Below, one piece after another: positions 10,482-19,736 of a stretch of 22,909 nt of DNA (the first letter of the stretch is position 1; every line of letters starts with the position of its first letter). The DNA comes from Fomitopsis serialis (Eukaryota; Basidiomycota; Agaricomycetes; Polyporales; Fomitopsidaceae). The stretch spans positions 1 through 22,909 of the forward strand of contig NW_025955512.1 in assembly GCF_022376445.1 (NCBI RefSeq), read 5' to 3'. The notes under the pieces were generated by a model that was given only the letters and a program-made list of their open reading frames with translations, was not told the origin of the DNA and made no database searches. The translations under genes and the position numbers were made by a program.

Positions 10482-11041
10482 CTCTTATGACATACGCGAC
10501 CCCGTCACGTGCCTAGATCGCCCTCCGATCTCTACATCCAAGTCCAGGAAAGGCTACAGAGCCTGGAAAGCCGGCGGCTCTGCGCCCAGTCGCGCTGTCT
10601 CTCACCGGAGCTACCACCCGGACACGCCTGAAGGAGACCTTGCTCATTCCGCATTCTAGGCATCGGAATGGTACCCGGCATGAGCGGACCAAAGGCTGCG
10701 GAACGACATACAAACCATGATACTATTCCACGGGAACGGCCACCGTCACTTGCGGTGTTGGCTTCCGGTGAGTTTCCATTTGGTTTCCATTGACAAACTT
10801 GGTAGCCATACAGATATAATGTAGGAAAGGTGCTAGTGATACATTGTGATGAATGCCAGAAAATAGATGTTGTCACAGGCCAGCGGGCACCGTTCCATGA
10901 GTATAATGTATAGTACTTTGCATGCCCCGTTGGCACCTGATTCGTAGCCCGGAAGATCTGCTTCATTCATATGACGGCGGTCGAAGTAGACAGTCCGTGG
11001 TTCGTTCCCAATTACAGATATCCAGATGATAGACAGCGCCC
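10482..11041. promoter_or_regulatory. Hexokinase upstream region / aquaporin 3' region
   Basis: Both neighbours are on the minus strand, so these 560 bp should contain the hexokinase promoter and the aquaporin 3' end. A minus ORF at 10532-10966 is open for 144 codons but has no recognisable domain. A TTTCCAT word is repeated near 10775-10795. No further gene supported. Confidence 0.4.
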
Positions 11042-12288
11042 TCATACCGGGCTGTCATTGACGCGCGTCCGGCCATGCGAGGTAATATTCGCGGCACTGG
11101 CGTCACCATTCGCGCGCGCAATAGCGTCCTTCTCACGCCGCGAGGTATCATCGGCAGCATTGCCTGGGCGCGACGATCCCGACCGCCTGGAGGAGCGAGA
11201 GCCCGAACGGCGGCCAATGGGAACTCCGTCCTGTAGCGGCACGACGGGCGACAGGGTGTGGTCAGTCGTGTCTTGCCCCGGAGTCAGGCGCCAGTAACGG
11301 TTCCTACATTTGACTGTGGTCAGAATGTATTGGCTAGCCGCAGGGGAAACCACTTACTGCTTGAGGATGATGAAGAGGGCTGCGCCGAGGAGTGAACCAA
11401 GACCGTCGCCCACCCAGTACTGTAACGTCGATCAGCCCATCGCGGTATATCATCACGCGCATAAATACTCACAACCCAATGTGTCCCGTAAGGAAAGCCC
11501 GTAACGACCGCAGGGCCGAAGGCACGAGCCACATTCATACCAGCTCCGGTATAGTAGACCGCCCACCTAATGATACGTCAGACGAGCGTCGCAGAAGCAA
11601 GAGGAGAATTTCTAACAGGTGGCATGCGAAGAGTGTCAGACCAATGCCGACCTAGAATTGCGGTGTCAGGGATAGTCGATACCGACTGGCGAGCAAGCGA
11701 CGCACCGGCGCAAACGGTGTGACGCTGTGTTTCTCCGCCGCCAACATGAGCACTGCGAGCACGAGAGCGGTGGTGATGAACATCTCGATGAATACGCCTT
11801 GCGCTGGGTTGATTCCGGGCGCAAGAAACGTGCTACAGCATAACGTCAGAATCACCCTGGACCTCCCACAGAGGAAAGAGGACGTACACGGATTGAAGTG
11901 TTCCAGGAGTCAACGCGAGGACAAGTGCAGCAGCGACGATGCCGCCCAGTAGTTGTGCTATGCAATACAACACGAAGCGGCACGGCCCAATAACGCCAGT
12001 CAAGAGGAGCGCCAAGCTGATGTTCGGGTTGAACACTCCTCCACTGGCGCGGTAGAAGATCCAGACAGAGACGAGGAGGCTGAAGCCCATCGAGAGGGAG
12101 ATATACATGACGTGTTGGACATCGGACGTCCCTGCTGCGGAACTCGACACTGTCTCTTCGTTGGCCGCCTGGATGCCGCCGAAGGCGAGGAGAAGGAAGG
12201 TGGTTGTCCCGATGAACTCCAGGCACGCTGCCTTGAGATCATCAAGCCAATTCGCGAAGAGTCCTACAGTGAGTGTTGTTCTGCTCAT
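11042..12288 (-). CDS. Aquaporin (MIP family) with NPN and NVA boxes
   Basis: Membrane channel for water, possibly small solutes. Exons on the minus strand: 12288-11888, 11832-11706, 11651-11617, 11566-11473, 11419-11358, 11303-11042; open frame, 326 aa. The first half has TM1 (CLEFIGTTTFLLLAFGGIQA) and the first half-helix GGVFNPNISLALLL, with NPN for NPA. The second half has GVFIEMFITTALVLAVLMLA and the second half-helix GAGMNVARAFGPAVV, with NVA for NPA. The Arg after the second box is kept. A cytosolic tail of about 80 residues is rich in Ser/Arg (RSGSRSSRRSGSSRPG) and may be phosphorylated. Divergent NPA boxes are known in fungal aquaporins, so function as a channel remains likely; water versus glycerol selectivity is unclear. 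Confidence 0.93.
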
Positions 12289-13373
12289 GCTTGCTGACTT
12301 CGTGGCGGTCGTGATGTTCGTAGAGTTTCGTAAGGGGCGAGGGAGAAAAGTGCGATCGAGGGCGGCTGACAGTGTCAGCCGGGGACGACGAGGTGAGCAA
12401 TAAAGCTCTCTCCGCTCGATCGGGACGTGGAGTGCTCGTCACGATGAATGCTGGACACCACGCCATGAGCAGGCCTCCCCGCTCTACCCGACGCAGACAG
12501 GGGCGGCGGGAGCACTGTCTGGCGTCCTCCTGCCAATCAGCCTTCATCATATGACATAGACGCGCGAGCGGCTCCTCACCTCGCTGCAACTCGCTGCCGC
12601 CATCCTCGCATGCGGCGGCACGCCAGGGACCACGGATGCCTAGGACTGAAGACAGACGTCAGTGCGAGGGGAACAGCGTAATGTTCCGGTCGATAATGCG
12701 ACGGGTGGTGCATAGAGCGTTCGATAAGCTCCTGACCATCTCATTCCACACAGAGGAACATACTTACCTGATGAATAACTGCGTACGTCGTCAATTGGCA
12801 CCTGCAGTACCTAACACAGAGAGCATATGCATACGGTTCTTCGAAGTTGCCACTGACAGCCATGCTACTAGGTCACACTGGTAGTATGTAGTACGGCTCA
12901 GAGCCTGTCGCACCGACACTTAGTGACTTACTAGGCCGTCACGCAGGTAGCATCCGCGTAGACTCTGCTGGCTCGATGAATGCACTCTTGGCGTGAGCGG
13001 CCCGTAGCAATTCGGTTTAACAAGGGTGGTGTGGTTGGTGAAAGAGAATGATAACGCTCGCATCCCAGAGCTGTGGCTGTGGTGCCATCAAGGATGTGGC
13101 TGGAGATCTAAATCGAGATCAGAATCGACGACGCTGGCCAGGCGACTGAAGCTCTTCAACCAACTCTGTGAACGCGTGTCGGGTACCTCGTATTGGCACG
13201 ATCCAAACGGGCCCGAGCAAAAAACCACACTTTATTGGATTTTGAGGTGCAGTTGTAGCAGAACGGTCACCAGACAGGTGGGACTTCCCCAAGTGCGTGT
13301 CGTGAAGGGGCATTGCCGTTTAGGCGTTGACGCGGTCCGCATTACTTAGACCCTTCAGCGTCGTATCCTCCAG
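12289..13373. promoter_or_regulatory. Divergent intergenic region, aquaporin / AP-3 mu
   Basis: This 1085-bp stretch separates two divergently transcribed genes and should contain both promoters. The aquaporin side has a TATA-like CAATAAAG near 12398. A plus ORF at 13026-13349 (107 codons) has no recognisable domain and lacks convincing introns. I see no repeat or RNA gene. Confidence 0.4.
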
Positions 13374-15155
13374 ATGGCAATTGACGGAATAGTAATCTTG
13401 GACTCTACAGGGTAGGTCTCGCCGTATGATCATGTTTGGCACAAGTCTAATCGAGGGACAGTCGTCCCATTATACAGTCAGGATTCCGCTCAACATCGGC
13501 GGCGTATCCTCTGCTTCACATTGAGGCAGTCAACGACGCGCTCTCTAACGCACCGAAACCCGAAGATGTTGACCCAGTGTTATACGTATCCGGGTTGAGC
13601 ATTGACACGCCGTGTGCCTGCTGCCACACCAAAGTAGGGGACATGAGGATCCTCTGCCCCATCAGTGGCGAAGGTAAACTCTATGGTCTGTTCCTCTTAA
13701 CGTAAAGAACTCATGGTCTCACAGTTGACCCACTGTATGCCTTCGCGTTTATGGAGACGTTCGTCGACATCCTCAGGGAGTACTTCGGATACATCTCCGC
13801 TGAGACACTCAAGGAGAACTTCGATATCATTTATCAGGTCAGTCAGGGTCCAGCATACCCTGCAGACATGTCTCAATTGTGCGGTTTAGCTTCTTGAAGA
13901 AACGTTGGACGCGAGTGGACATCCCCTGACAACGTCCCCGAACGCACTACGGGACATCGTGCTATCGCCGTCCTTGCTCAACAAGGTCCTCTCTGTCGCA
14001 GGCGTGCCCGGTCTTGCAACACCCTTAGTAGGCCCACAACCGTTTGCATCACCAATTCCATGGAGGAAAGCCGGCGTGCGCTATAACAATAATGAGATCT
14101 ACTTCGATGTCGTGGAAACGCTGGAGGCGATCGTCAACAAGTGAGAATTCCTTCCACCCCAACAGTCTCCTTGCTTGAGCTTATGCGACTTGACGTCTCG
14201 TTTTATAGGAACGGTACTCCGGCATCCAGTCATGTTTGGGGCCGCGTCGAATCGAACTGCAAGCTGTCAGGTATGCGTCATCCGCTCTGCCAAAATGCCT
14301 TCGATTTACGCACTAATTGCAGGGACGCCTGACCTCCTGCTCACACTGTCGAACTCAAAGTCGCTCACGGAATGCTCATTCCACCCATGCGTTCGGTACG
14401 CTCGCCTAGTGGGTTGCCCCACTAATCCATATTCACCTTTTCTCTGTAGGCTCTCGCGATGGGCCCGTGACAAGACGCTATCGTTCGTCCCTCCAGATGG
14501 CCGATTCAAGCTCATGGAGTACCGTTACGCACCGACGTCGGCGTCAACTATGCATCAGATAGCGGTACCGCTGTCCATGCGTACTAATGTCAAGATCGAA
14601 GAGCATGGCGGTATGTGTCGTGTCATTTCATATCGCCCAATGCAATTGATAAAGGGCGCTGCTCCAAGGTACACTTGACCTTTCCCTCACATCGCGCCTG
14701 ACAACGCGCGCGATGGAGAATGTGGTGGTTGAGCTCTACCTGGGAGAGGGTGCTTCGGGTGCGAGCTGTACCGCGTCACATAACGATTCATGGACTTTCG
14801 AGCCGAGGAGTTTGGCAAGCATCCTATTGATACCTTGCCAAATGCCGGCTGACCCTCAGACTCCACAGAGCCTGCGCTGGGAGCTTAAGAACGTTGCACC
14901 CTCCGCCACATACACATTGCGCGGGACGTTCGCATCGACGTACGCCTTACTTCGTGTTAGCCTAAGCTTATACTGACCCGTTTCATCAGTGTCAAGACTC
15001 CAAGGCCATCCCGTTCGTTCCGAGTACGCTTCGACATCATGCAACACAGCTTCTCGGCGTTGAAGATCGACCAGCTCAAGCTGACCGGAGAGCTATACAA
15101 ACCATACAAAGGAATGCGGCCCAAATCTTTTGGAGACATCGAGTGGCGGTGGTAG
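13374..15155 (+). CDS. APM3: AP-3 adaptor complex mu subunit (mu3)
   Basis: Cargo-recognition medium subunit of AP-3, which sorts membrane proteins from Golgi/endosomes to the vacuole. Ten exons: 13374-13411, 13462-13673, 13725-13837, 13890-14140, 14209-14270, 14323-14395, 14450-14610, 14669-14814, 14869-14939, 14990-15155; open frame, 430 aa, usual length. The N-terminal longin-like half starts MAIDGIVILDSTGRPIIQSG and contains YPLLHIEAVNDALS and ENFDIIYQLLEETLD. The mu homology domain begins around NNNEIYFDVVETLEAIVNKN and includes FHPCVRLSRWARDKTLSFVP, NVVVELYLGEG, and the C-terminal KLTGELYKPYKGMR with final IEWRW. The 14815-14868 intron has a GC donor; all others are GT..AG. No frameshift. 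A 5' ATG immediately precedes the conserved start. Confidence 0.96.
14815..14868 (+). other. GC-AG intron in AP-3 mu
   Basis: The donor reads TTG|GCAAGC and the acceptor CCACAG|AGC, with a GGCTGACC branch region. Removing it keeps frame and joins PRSL to SLRWELKNV, the expected family sequence. No GT donor nearby gives a better join. Confidence 0.8.
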
Positions 15156-15407
15156 TGCGAGACGTGGATCATGCATGCTGCTAGTTCACAATTAGCTCTC
15201 AAAATGAGTGTGGTATGGTTCTGTGCACAACAGGACGCAATCATCCGACAAGAACTCTCTAGGGTGGCTGTGTGATATGGGTCGATGGGAGTAGGGTGCA
15301 TTAGATGTACTTTTAGTATCTATGAGATGTGTAGCGATCGGAGCTGTCCCAGCCCGCACCAACATGCGATGTAAACCCGGACACACATGACAACCACGCA
15401 CGCCCTC
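15156..15407. other. Convergent intergenic region, AP-3 mu / mitoribosomal protein
   Basis: These 252 bp between two converging stop codons should hold both 3' untranslated regions. No gene or repeat seen. Confidence 0.6.
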
Positions 15408-16577
15408 TCACAGGCCAATGCCCGCCGTGAAACGCTGGTGTCTCTGGATGACCTTTTCCCAGTCCAGCACATTCCAGAAGCGCTTCATGTACTCCTCCTT
15501 CCCCCACACTCCGTACTCCGGCACCCACGCATGTTCGTGCACGGACACGCAGAACAGCGGGTTGAGCACCTCGCCGATGTTCGTGATCTTCGTCTCATCG
15601 TTCGCGGGTGGCTGCGGCAACAAGTTGCCATCGGGGCTATACATGGTGTTGATAGGGCCACGGCCGAAGGCCGACCTCGCAACGGCAGAGGTGCTGAATG
15701 TCCTCGACAGCGGTGGCGGTGAGGTCGACAGCGGCGATTGTGATACACTGGAGACTGGTGACGATGCGCGGACGGCTCAGCCGACTCTGTACTGGTCGCA
15801 GGCTCCCTTGCGGGTTGAGAGAGCTTCAGGCCCCGTGCAATGATCTCGCCGACGACCCTATCGCGTCCTAGTGGGGTCTGGCCCGCCCGGACGAGGAGCG
15901 TGCCCGCGCCGAAGATGGGGTAGATGGCGATCTGGCCGACATTGTCCACGACGCAGTATAACCAGCCGGAGGAGAACATGCCGAGGACAGCTGCGCTGAA
16001 TTCTGACTTGAACTGCTCGAGGCTGCCGAATTGCCTCTGGAACACGGAGAAGAGGTTGTTAGGGTTCTCTGTCAGAGCTGCCTCATTCGACTTCGCGGGT
16101 TCTGTTGGCGGTTTCTGACAAGACACGAGCGGTTAGACAATGAATCGAGGGGACGACAGAGTAACGCACCATGGTCTCGAGGAAGAACGAGTTGTTGAGG
16201 GCTTCGCAAGCGTAGTCGAACTCCAGCACTTTGTGAGGATCACGAGCTGCCTCGATCACAGTCTGGACAATACTCTTGTTCTCCAGCACGGTACCTGGTC
16301 GCACATGAGTACCTAGGACTGAGTAACAATAGGTTACACAGACGCACCTCGGATCTGGTCGTTCAGTCTCTCTAGGAGACCATTCTGGTAGTCCAGCGCA
16401 ACGACCTTTATGCCTCCGGTGACATAAACTCCCCAGACCATTCTCAATCGGATATGGCAGTCCTTTCCGCTCGTGGTATTTCCTGGACCACACCCAGCGA
16501 CCATGTCTGCACGCTGGCACGAGCCGTGCGGCACCGCGAGAGCTGCTTGCGCTTAGCCGAAGACCGAGTGGCAACAT
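15408..16577 (-). CDS. SOD-fold mitochondrial small-subunit ribosomal protein (Mrp1/Rsm26 type), three frameshifts
   Basis: Fungal mitoribosomal proteins mS42/mS43 (yeast Rsm26, Mrp1) use an Fe/Mn superoxide-dismutase fold as a structural part of the 37S subunit. Exons on the minus strand: 16577-16348, 16294-16170, 16114-15408, about 354 aa once frame is allowed for. The Arg/Ser-rich start suggests a mitochondrial leader, followed by RKYHERKGLPYPIENGLG. SOD-like segments are YACEALNNSFFLETM, FGSLEQFKSEFSAAVLGMFS (then SGWLYCVVDN), and CVSVHEHAWVPEYG..FWNVLDWEKV. The SOD Asp metal ligand (DxWEHAY) is replaced by Ser in CVSVHEHAW, so enzyme activity is unlikely. A low-complexity Ser/Pro/Thr stretch separates the last two parts. 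Single missing bases are inferred near 16432, 16410 and 15778; exon lengths fit splice phases only if these are allowed. Which of the two paralogs it is remains open. Confidence 0.85.
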
Positions 16578-16799
16578 CCCTTCTATGCAGACTCCCCTTG
16601 AGACCCCAACAGCGATTTGAAGGAGAAGCCGGGAACGCGAGGGACGAGGAGGTGTAAACGCGAAACTTTTGGACGCGGACAGGACGCGCTCGCCAGCGTG
16701 ACTGCCCGATATGGCAGGCCCAGCTTCCGAGATCGCAGGACCGCGCAGTCCACGTTGACGGCGGCAAGCCCGCTCTCAGTCTACGCCCATCTCTCCGCC
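16578..16799. promoter_or_regulatory. Compact bidirectional promoter, mitoribosomal protein / OST2
   Basis: Only 222 bp separate the two start codons of divergently transcribed genes. The OST2 side is pyrimidine-rich immediately before the ATG (TCTCCGCCATGG context). No TATA box is evident. Confidence 0.5.
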
Positions 16800-17271
16800 A
16801 TGGCACCCAAAACAACCCCGTCGTCGGCGAGCACTAGCTCTGTCCAGTCCTTACTAAAGTCCTACAAAGAAACACGTCGTCGCGGCTGAAACTCATCGAC
16901 ACGTTCCTGCTCTTTCTCATGCTCTCCGGATCATACAGTTCGTCTACTGTGTCCTGGTGACGAACTTCCCGTTCAACGCGTTTCTTTCCGGGTCCGTGCC
17001 AATTTCTCTCCAGCACTCCAGTGTAAGTAACTGAGAACCGCCTTAGCTTCGGCAGTTGTGTAGGCCAGTTCGTGTTGACTGCGTCGCTGCGGTCACAGGT
17101 CAACCCGGCGAACCGGGCAGAGTTCAAGGAAGTTTCACCAGAACGGTACGTCTGCTAGACAGACCGTTTCATCACCAGATATACTAACATGCCCGATATC
17201 GCAGTGCCTTCGCAGACTTCGCAATGGGCTCCATCGTCCTCCACTTCTTCGTGTACAACTTCCTGGGCTGA
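16800..17271 (+). CDS. OST2: Oligosaccharyltransferase subunit DAD1/Ost2, two frameshifts
   Basis: Small ER membrane subunit of the oligosaccharyltransferase complex that transfers N-glycans to nascent proteins. Exons 16800-16991, 17047-17145 and 17205-17271; 119 aa after allowing two missing bases (near 16873 and 16928), consistent with family length (DAD1 113, yeast Ost2 130). Recognisable parts are the LKLIDTFLLFLMLSG helix, FVYCVLVTNFPFNAFLSGF, SCVGQFVLTASLRSQVNPAN, and the C-terminal RAFADFAMGSIVLHFFVYNF followed by LG-stop. Both introns have GT..AG ends, and splice phases agree only when the two missing bases are counted. The gene is essential in yeast, so the breaks are more likely sequence errors than loss. 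Divergent from the mitoribosomal gene. Confidence 0.92.
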
Positions 17272-17511
17272 GTCTTCTGCCATTGCATTGCGCTGGCACA
17301 CTCCGAGCACATGGAGACGGACAACGACTGAACGGGATGTATTGTTACAAGGCGCCGTCTATACATATGAGATAGACCTCCGAGACAGTCCCAGTGAGGA
17401 GCGAACGGTGCGACGGTGCGACACGGGGAATAGCGAATCGACGGGGATATAGAGCATCAGGCAGGGGCGCACGCATATAGTGAGACAGCAGTGAAGGAGA
17501 TCCCTGCATGC
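17272..17511. other. Convergent intergenic region, OST2 / DUF1748
   Basis: These 240 bp between two converging stop codons should contain both 3' untranslated regions. No further feature seen. Confidence 0.6.
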
Positions 17512-17952
17512 TCAGTCGCGTTTCCGTTCGAACGACGATGACCTCTGCCGACGACCTCTTCAGAGTGAGACGTGAGAGCATGACAAACGAGACGCACCCC
17601 GAATATCACCACAGCGAAGTCAAACACATATTCGCCTGCATGGAATGCCACCTCAGTCTGTGTACACCGTCGTCTCCCGCTGGTCTACGCACCGAACTCC
17701 AGATAAGACCGGAGTATTTCTGCAAGAAGCGACGCGCGATGAGCAACACGTTTGCCATTGTGACGGGGGTGGTACTCACGCCGGATGTCCTTGTTGGGCA
17801 CATCAGAAAGCTTGGGCCTATCCGCAGCTCGTGAGTCAAAGTCAATATGCGAGACTCTGAACGCACGTTAGGCCCGTCGTCCGCCTGATACCCGCAAGGA
17901 ACGCGCTCAAGAGCACAGCGTCGAAACAAAGGTGTGTAAGCGTTCCAAACAT
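17512..17952 (-). CDS. Small DUF1748 fungal protein
   Basis: Conserved short fungal protein of unknown function. Exons on the minus strand: 17952-17867, 17817-17780, 17719-17693, 17635-17598, 17544-17512; five exons give an open 73-aa frame. The N-terminal segment MFGTLTHLCFDAVLLSAFLA is hydrophobic, followed by GIRRTTGLTPKLSDVPNKDI. A conserved YLEFGEYVFDFAVVIFG segment precedes the tail SSSFERKRD. This arrangement (two hydrophobic stretches around a GIRR..TGL..NKDIR core) is typical of DUF1748. It is easily missed because no exon exceeds 86 nt. All introns are GT..AG; no frameshift. Molecular role is not known to me; membrane association is an inference. Confidence 0.88.
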
Positions 17953-18460
17953 GGCGTGTTTAGTCGTCAAGCTCGTAGAGTTGACGTGGATGACCGATAG
18001 GTTATGCGCGAACGTTAAGAGGGACGAGGCCTGCGTCGTACGATGGATGCGAAGAGAGTGAAGCAATCTTGCCACAGCGCGGCTGAGTGGCCTGAGCGCG
18101 CGATGTCACTTATTCGGCCATGGTACGGACACGAGGCTACTGAACGCTGGGCGCCTCCACGGAGCGCGCACGGGACCAAATCTGCGAAACGCGAGCTCGA
18201 GTCACGGCTTTCCGAGAACTGTAGACGAATGCACATAAGACATTCAAGGAAGTATTTGAGTAATATATGGTATCAATAATGTCAAGCACGTAGACAGTGA
18301 TATCAAGGATCTGAGTCTGGAAGATGCAGGACATATGTACCATCGTTGTACAGATCGTGTCAGCCCTTCAACTTCAGGAACGGGTATCGAGTCGCTGATG
18401 TACATTGTCCAGTTTATGAGATTCGAGCCATGGAATCAGATAGTCCCACACGATGATCGC
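17953..18460. promoter_or_regulatory. DUF1748 upstream region / PB1 gene 3' region
   Basis: Both neighbours are on the minus strand; the right part should be the PB1-gene 3' end and the left part the DUF1748 promoter. AT-rich around 18240-18300. No ORF with a recognisable domain and no RNA gene. Confidence 0.4.
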
Positions 18461-19736
18461 CTACCACCTTCGCATGTTCAGGTTTGAGAACATCTCCTGG
18501 ATTGGAGTCGGCTGCGGCTGCCAAGTGTTGAAGTCAAACCCTCCAAAAGGCGAGTTGGCGTCCCCGCCCCCGCGGGAGGACCCACGCCCATGGTGACCAT
18601 GACCATGACCATGACCATGGCCTTGGCCCTGACCAGGCCACGAGAATTGCGCAGAGCCACCAAACTGACCACCAAAGGGGTTCCAGTCCGGCATTGGGGG
18701 TGCAAGGCTGTTGGCCCAGCCGCCCTGCCCGCCGAAGGCATCCTGCTGATTATGGTTGTGGTGTCTGCCGCGATTGGCCTCGCGGCGGCGCGAGCGGCCG
18801 TCGTTCTCGAAGCCGGGATTCGTGGCGTCGTCGTCGCCGTTATCATCGTCGTCGCTGCTGCTGCCGTCATCGTTGTTGTCGTCGATGTTGACACTGACGG
18901 CGAAGGACTTTCCACCATCGTTTCCGTCCGCATCCTCGCCATCGTCGTCATCGTCGTCGTCGGCTTCATCGTCATCGTCGGCTTCGTCATCTCATCGTCT
19001 TCGTCATTGCGCCGATGACCGTGCGCGCTATGGGCCGGCTGGTCCATATCACGGATGCGAGGAGAGGGCGCTGCCTGATGACGGCCCCCGCCAGACCGAT
19101 TGGCAGGCGCGGCGGAGGCAGCCGACACTTGCTGTCCACCCTTGCGACCTTTACGGCGCTTGTCTCCGCGCTTAGCCGCACCCTGAGGAGGTGGCGAGCC
19201 GGTGGTGGACGGTGGGCTCCGTCGTCCCGTCCCGTGAGCAGTCAAAGTCTCGGCTGTGCGAGATGCACTATGAGATGCGGAATGCGCGTGCGATTTACGT
19301 GTAGGGCCCGGGCCGCGTTGAGAGTCCTGATCATTGGAATCGTCGAGATCTACGAATGTATGAGGATTCGCGTCGGCATATTAGAGTGGACAAGGATGAA
19401 AGGCTGACCTGACGACTCGATCTCCGGCTTCAGATCCTTCCTATGCCCCTTCTGACGTCCCTCCACATCCGCAGCGGCATCCTGCAACTTGCACACCACG
19501 AGCTTGATGTTCTTGGGATCGGTCTGCAGGCTGTCATAGTACTGCTCCAGCTCCTCATCGGTGCTGACGGTGACTTCGTCCTCGTCCTCATCCGTGTACT
19601 TGACTGCCGCTGCCTTAGCAGGGACGTGGAAAAGGGCCTCGACGCGATCCACGAGCTGTCGCCAGGTCGGCTGAGAGGCGAAGGCGACTTTACGAGTAGT
19701 CTCGCCGAACGTGAGCTTGATGTTGTACTGCTTCAT
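18461..19736 (-). CDS. PB1-domain protein with acidic middle and Gly/His-rich tail, one frameshift
   Basis: Exons on the minus strand: 19736-19409 and 19349-18461, separated by a 59-nt GT..AG intron; about 405 aa after one missing base near 18990. Residues 1-75 form a PB1 domain, a heterodimerising protein-interaction module: a basic cluster lies in the first strand, and the acidic OPCA-like motif is YTDEDEDEVTVSTDEELEQY. Next come a Lys/Arg-rich basic patch (KRGDKRRKGRKGG), a long Asp-rich acidic stretch, and an Arg/His/Asn-rich part. The tail is Gly/Pro/Phe/Trp-rich, with GQGQGHGHGHGHGHHGRG and a final EMFSNLNMRRW. No catalytic domain is seen, so it looks like an adaptor or scaffold. The frame change sits inside the acidic run where GG appears as G. 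Family and function beyond PB1 are not recognised. Confidence 0.82.
18590..18625 (-). repeat. Hexanucleotide repeat coding for (Gly-His)n
   Basis: The plus strand reads about four tandem CCATGA units, which on the minus strand encode alternating Gly and His in the PB1-protein tail. Slippage at this site would change Gly-His copy number without breaking the frame. Confidence 0.75.

Noticed and set aside
10532..10966. 144-codon minus-strand ORF between hexokinase and aquaporin
   Set aside because: No family resemblance and no introns in an intron-rich genome; most likely chance in the hexokinase promoter.
15408..16577. Annotation as a functional Mn/Fe superoxide dismutase
   Set aside because: The Asp metal ligand is missing, and the extra N-terminal and Ser/Pro-rich segments match mitoribosomal SOD-fold proteins.
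16800..17271. OST2 as a true pseudogene
   Set aside because: All splice sites and conserved motifs are intact and the family is essential; two one-base gaps are better explained as sequence errors.
18070..18160. tRNA-like GGCTGAGTGG D-arm sequence
   Set aside because: No matching T-arm (GGTTCRA) or acceptor stem at the right distance.
18590..19018. Plus-strand ORF rich in Val, Ala and Ile opposite the PB1 gene
   Set aside because: It is the antisense shadow of the Asp-rich and Gly-His-rich coding repeats; the minus-strand frame has the PB1 domain and matching intron.
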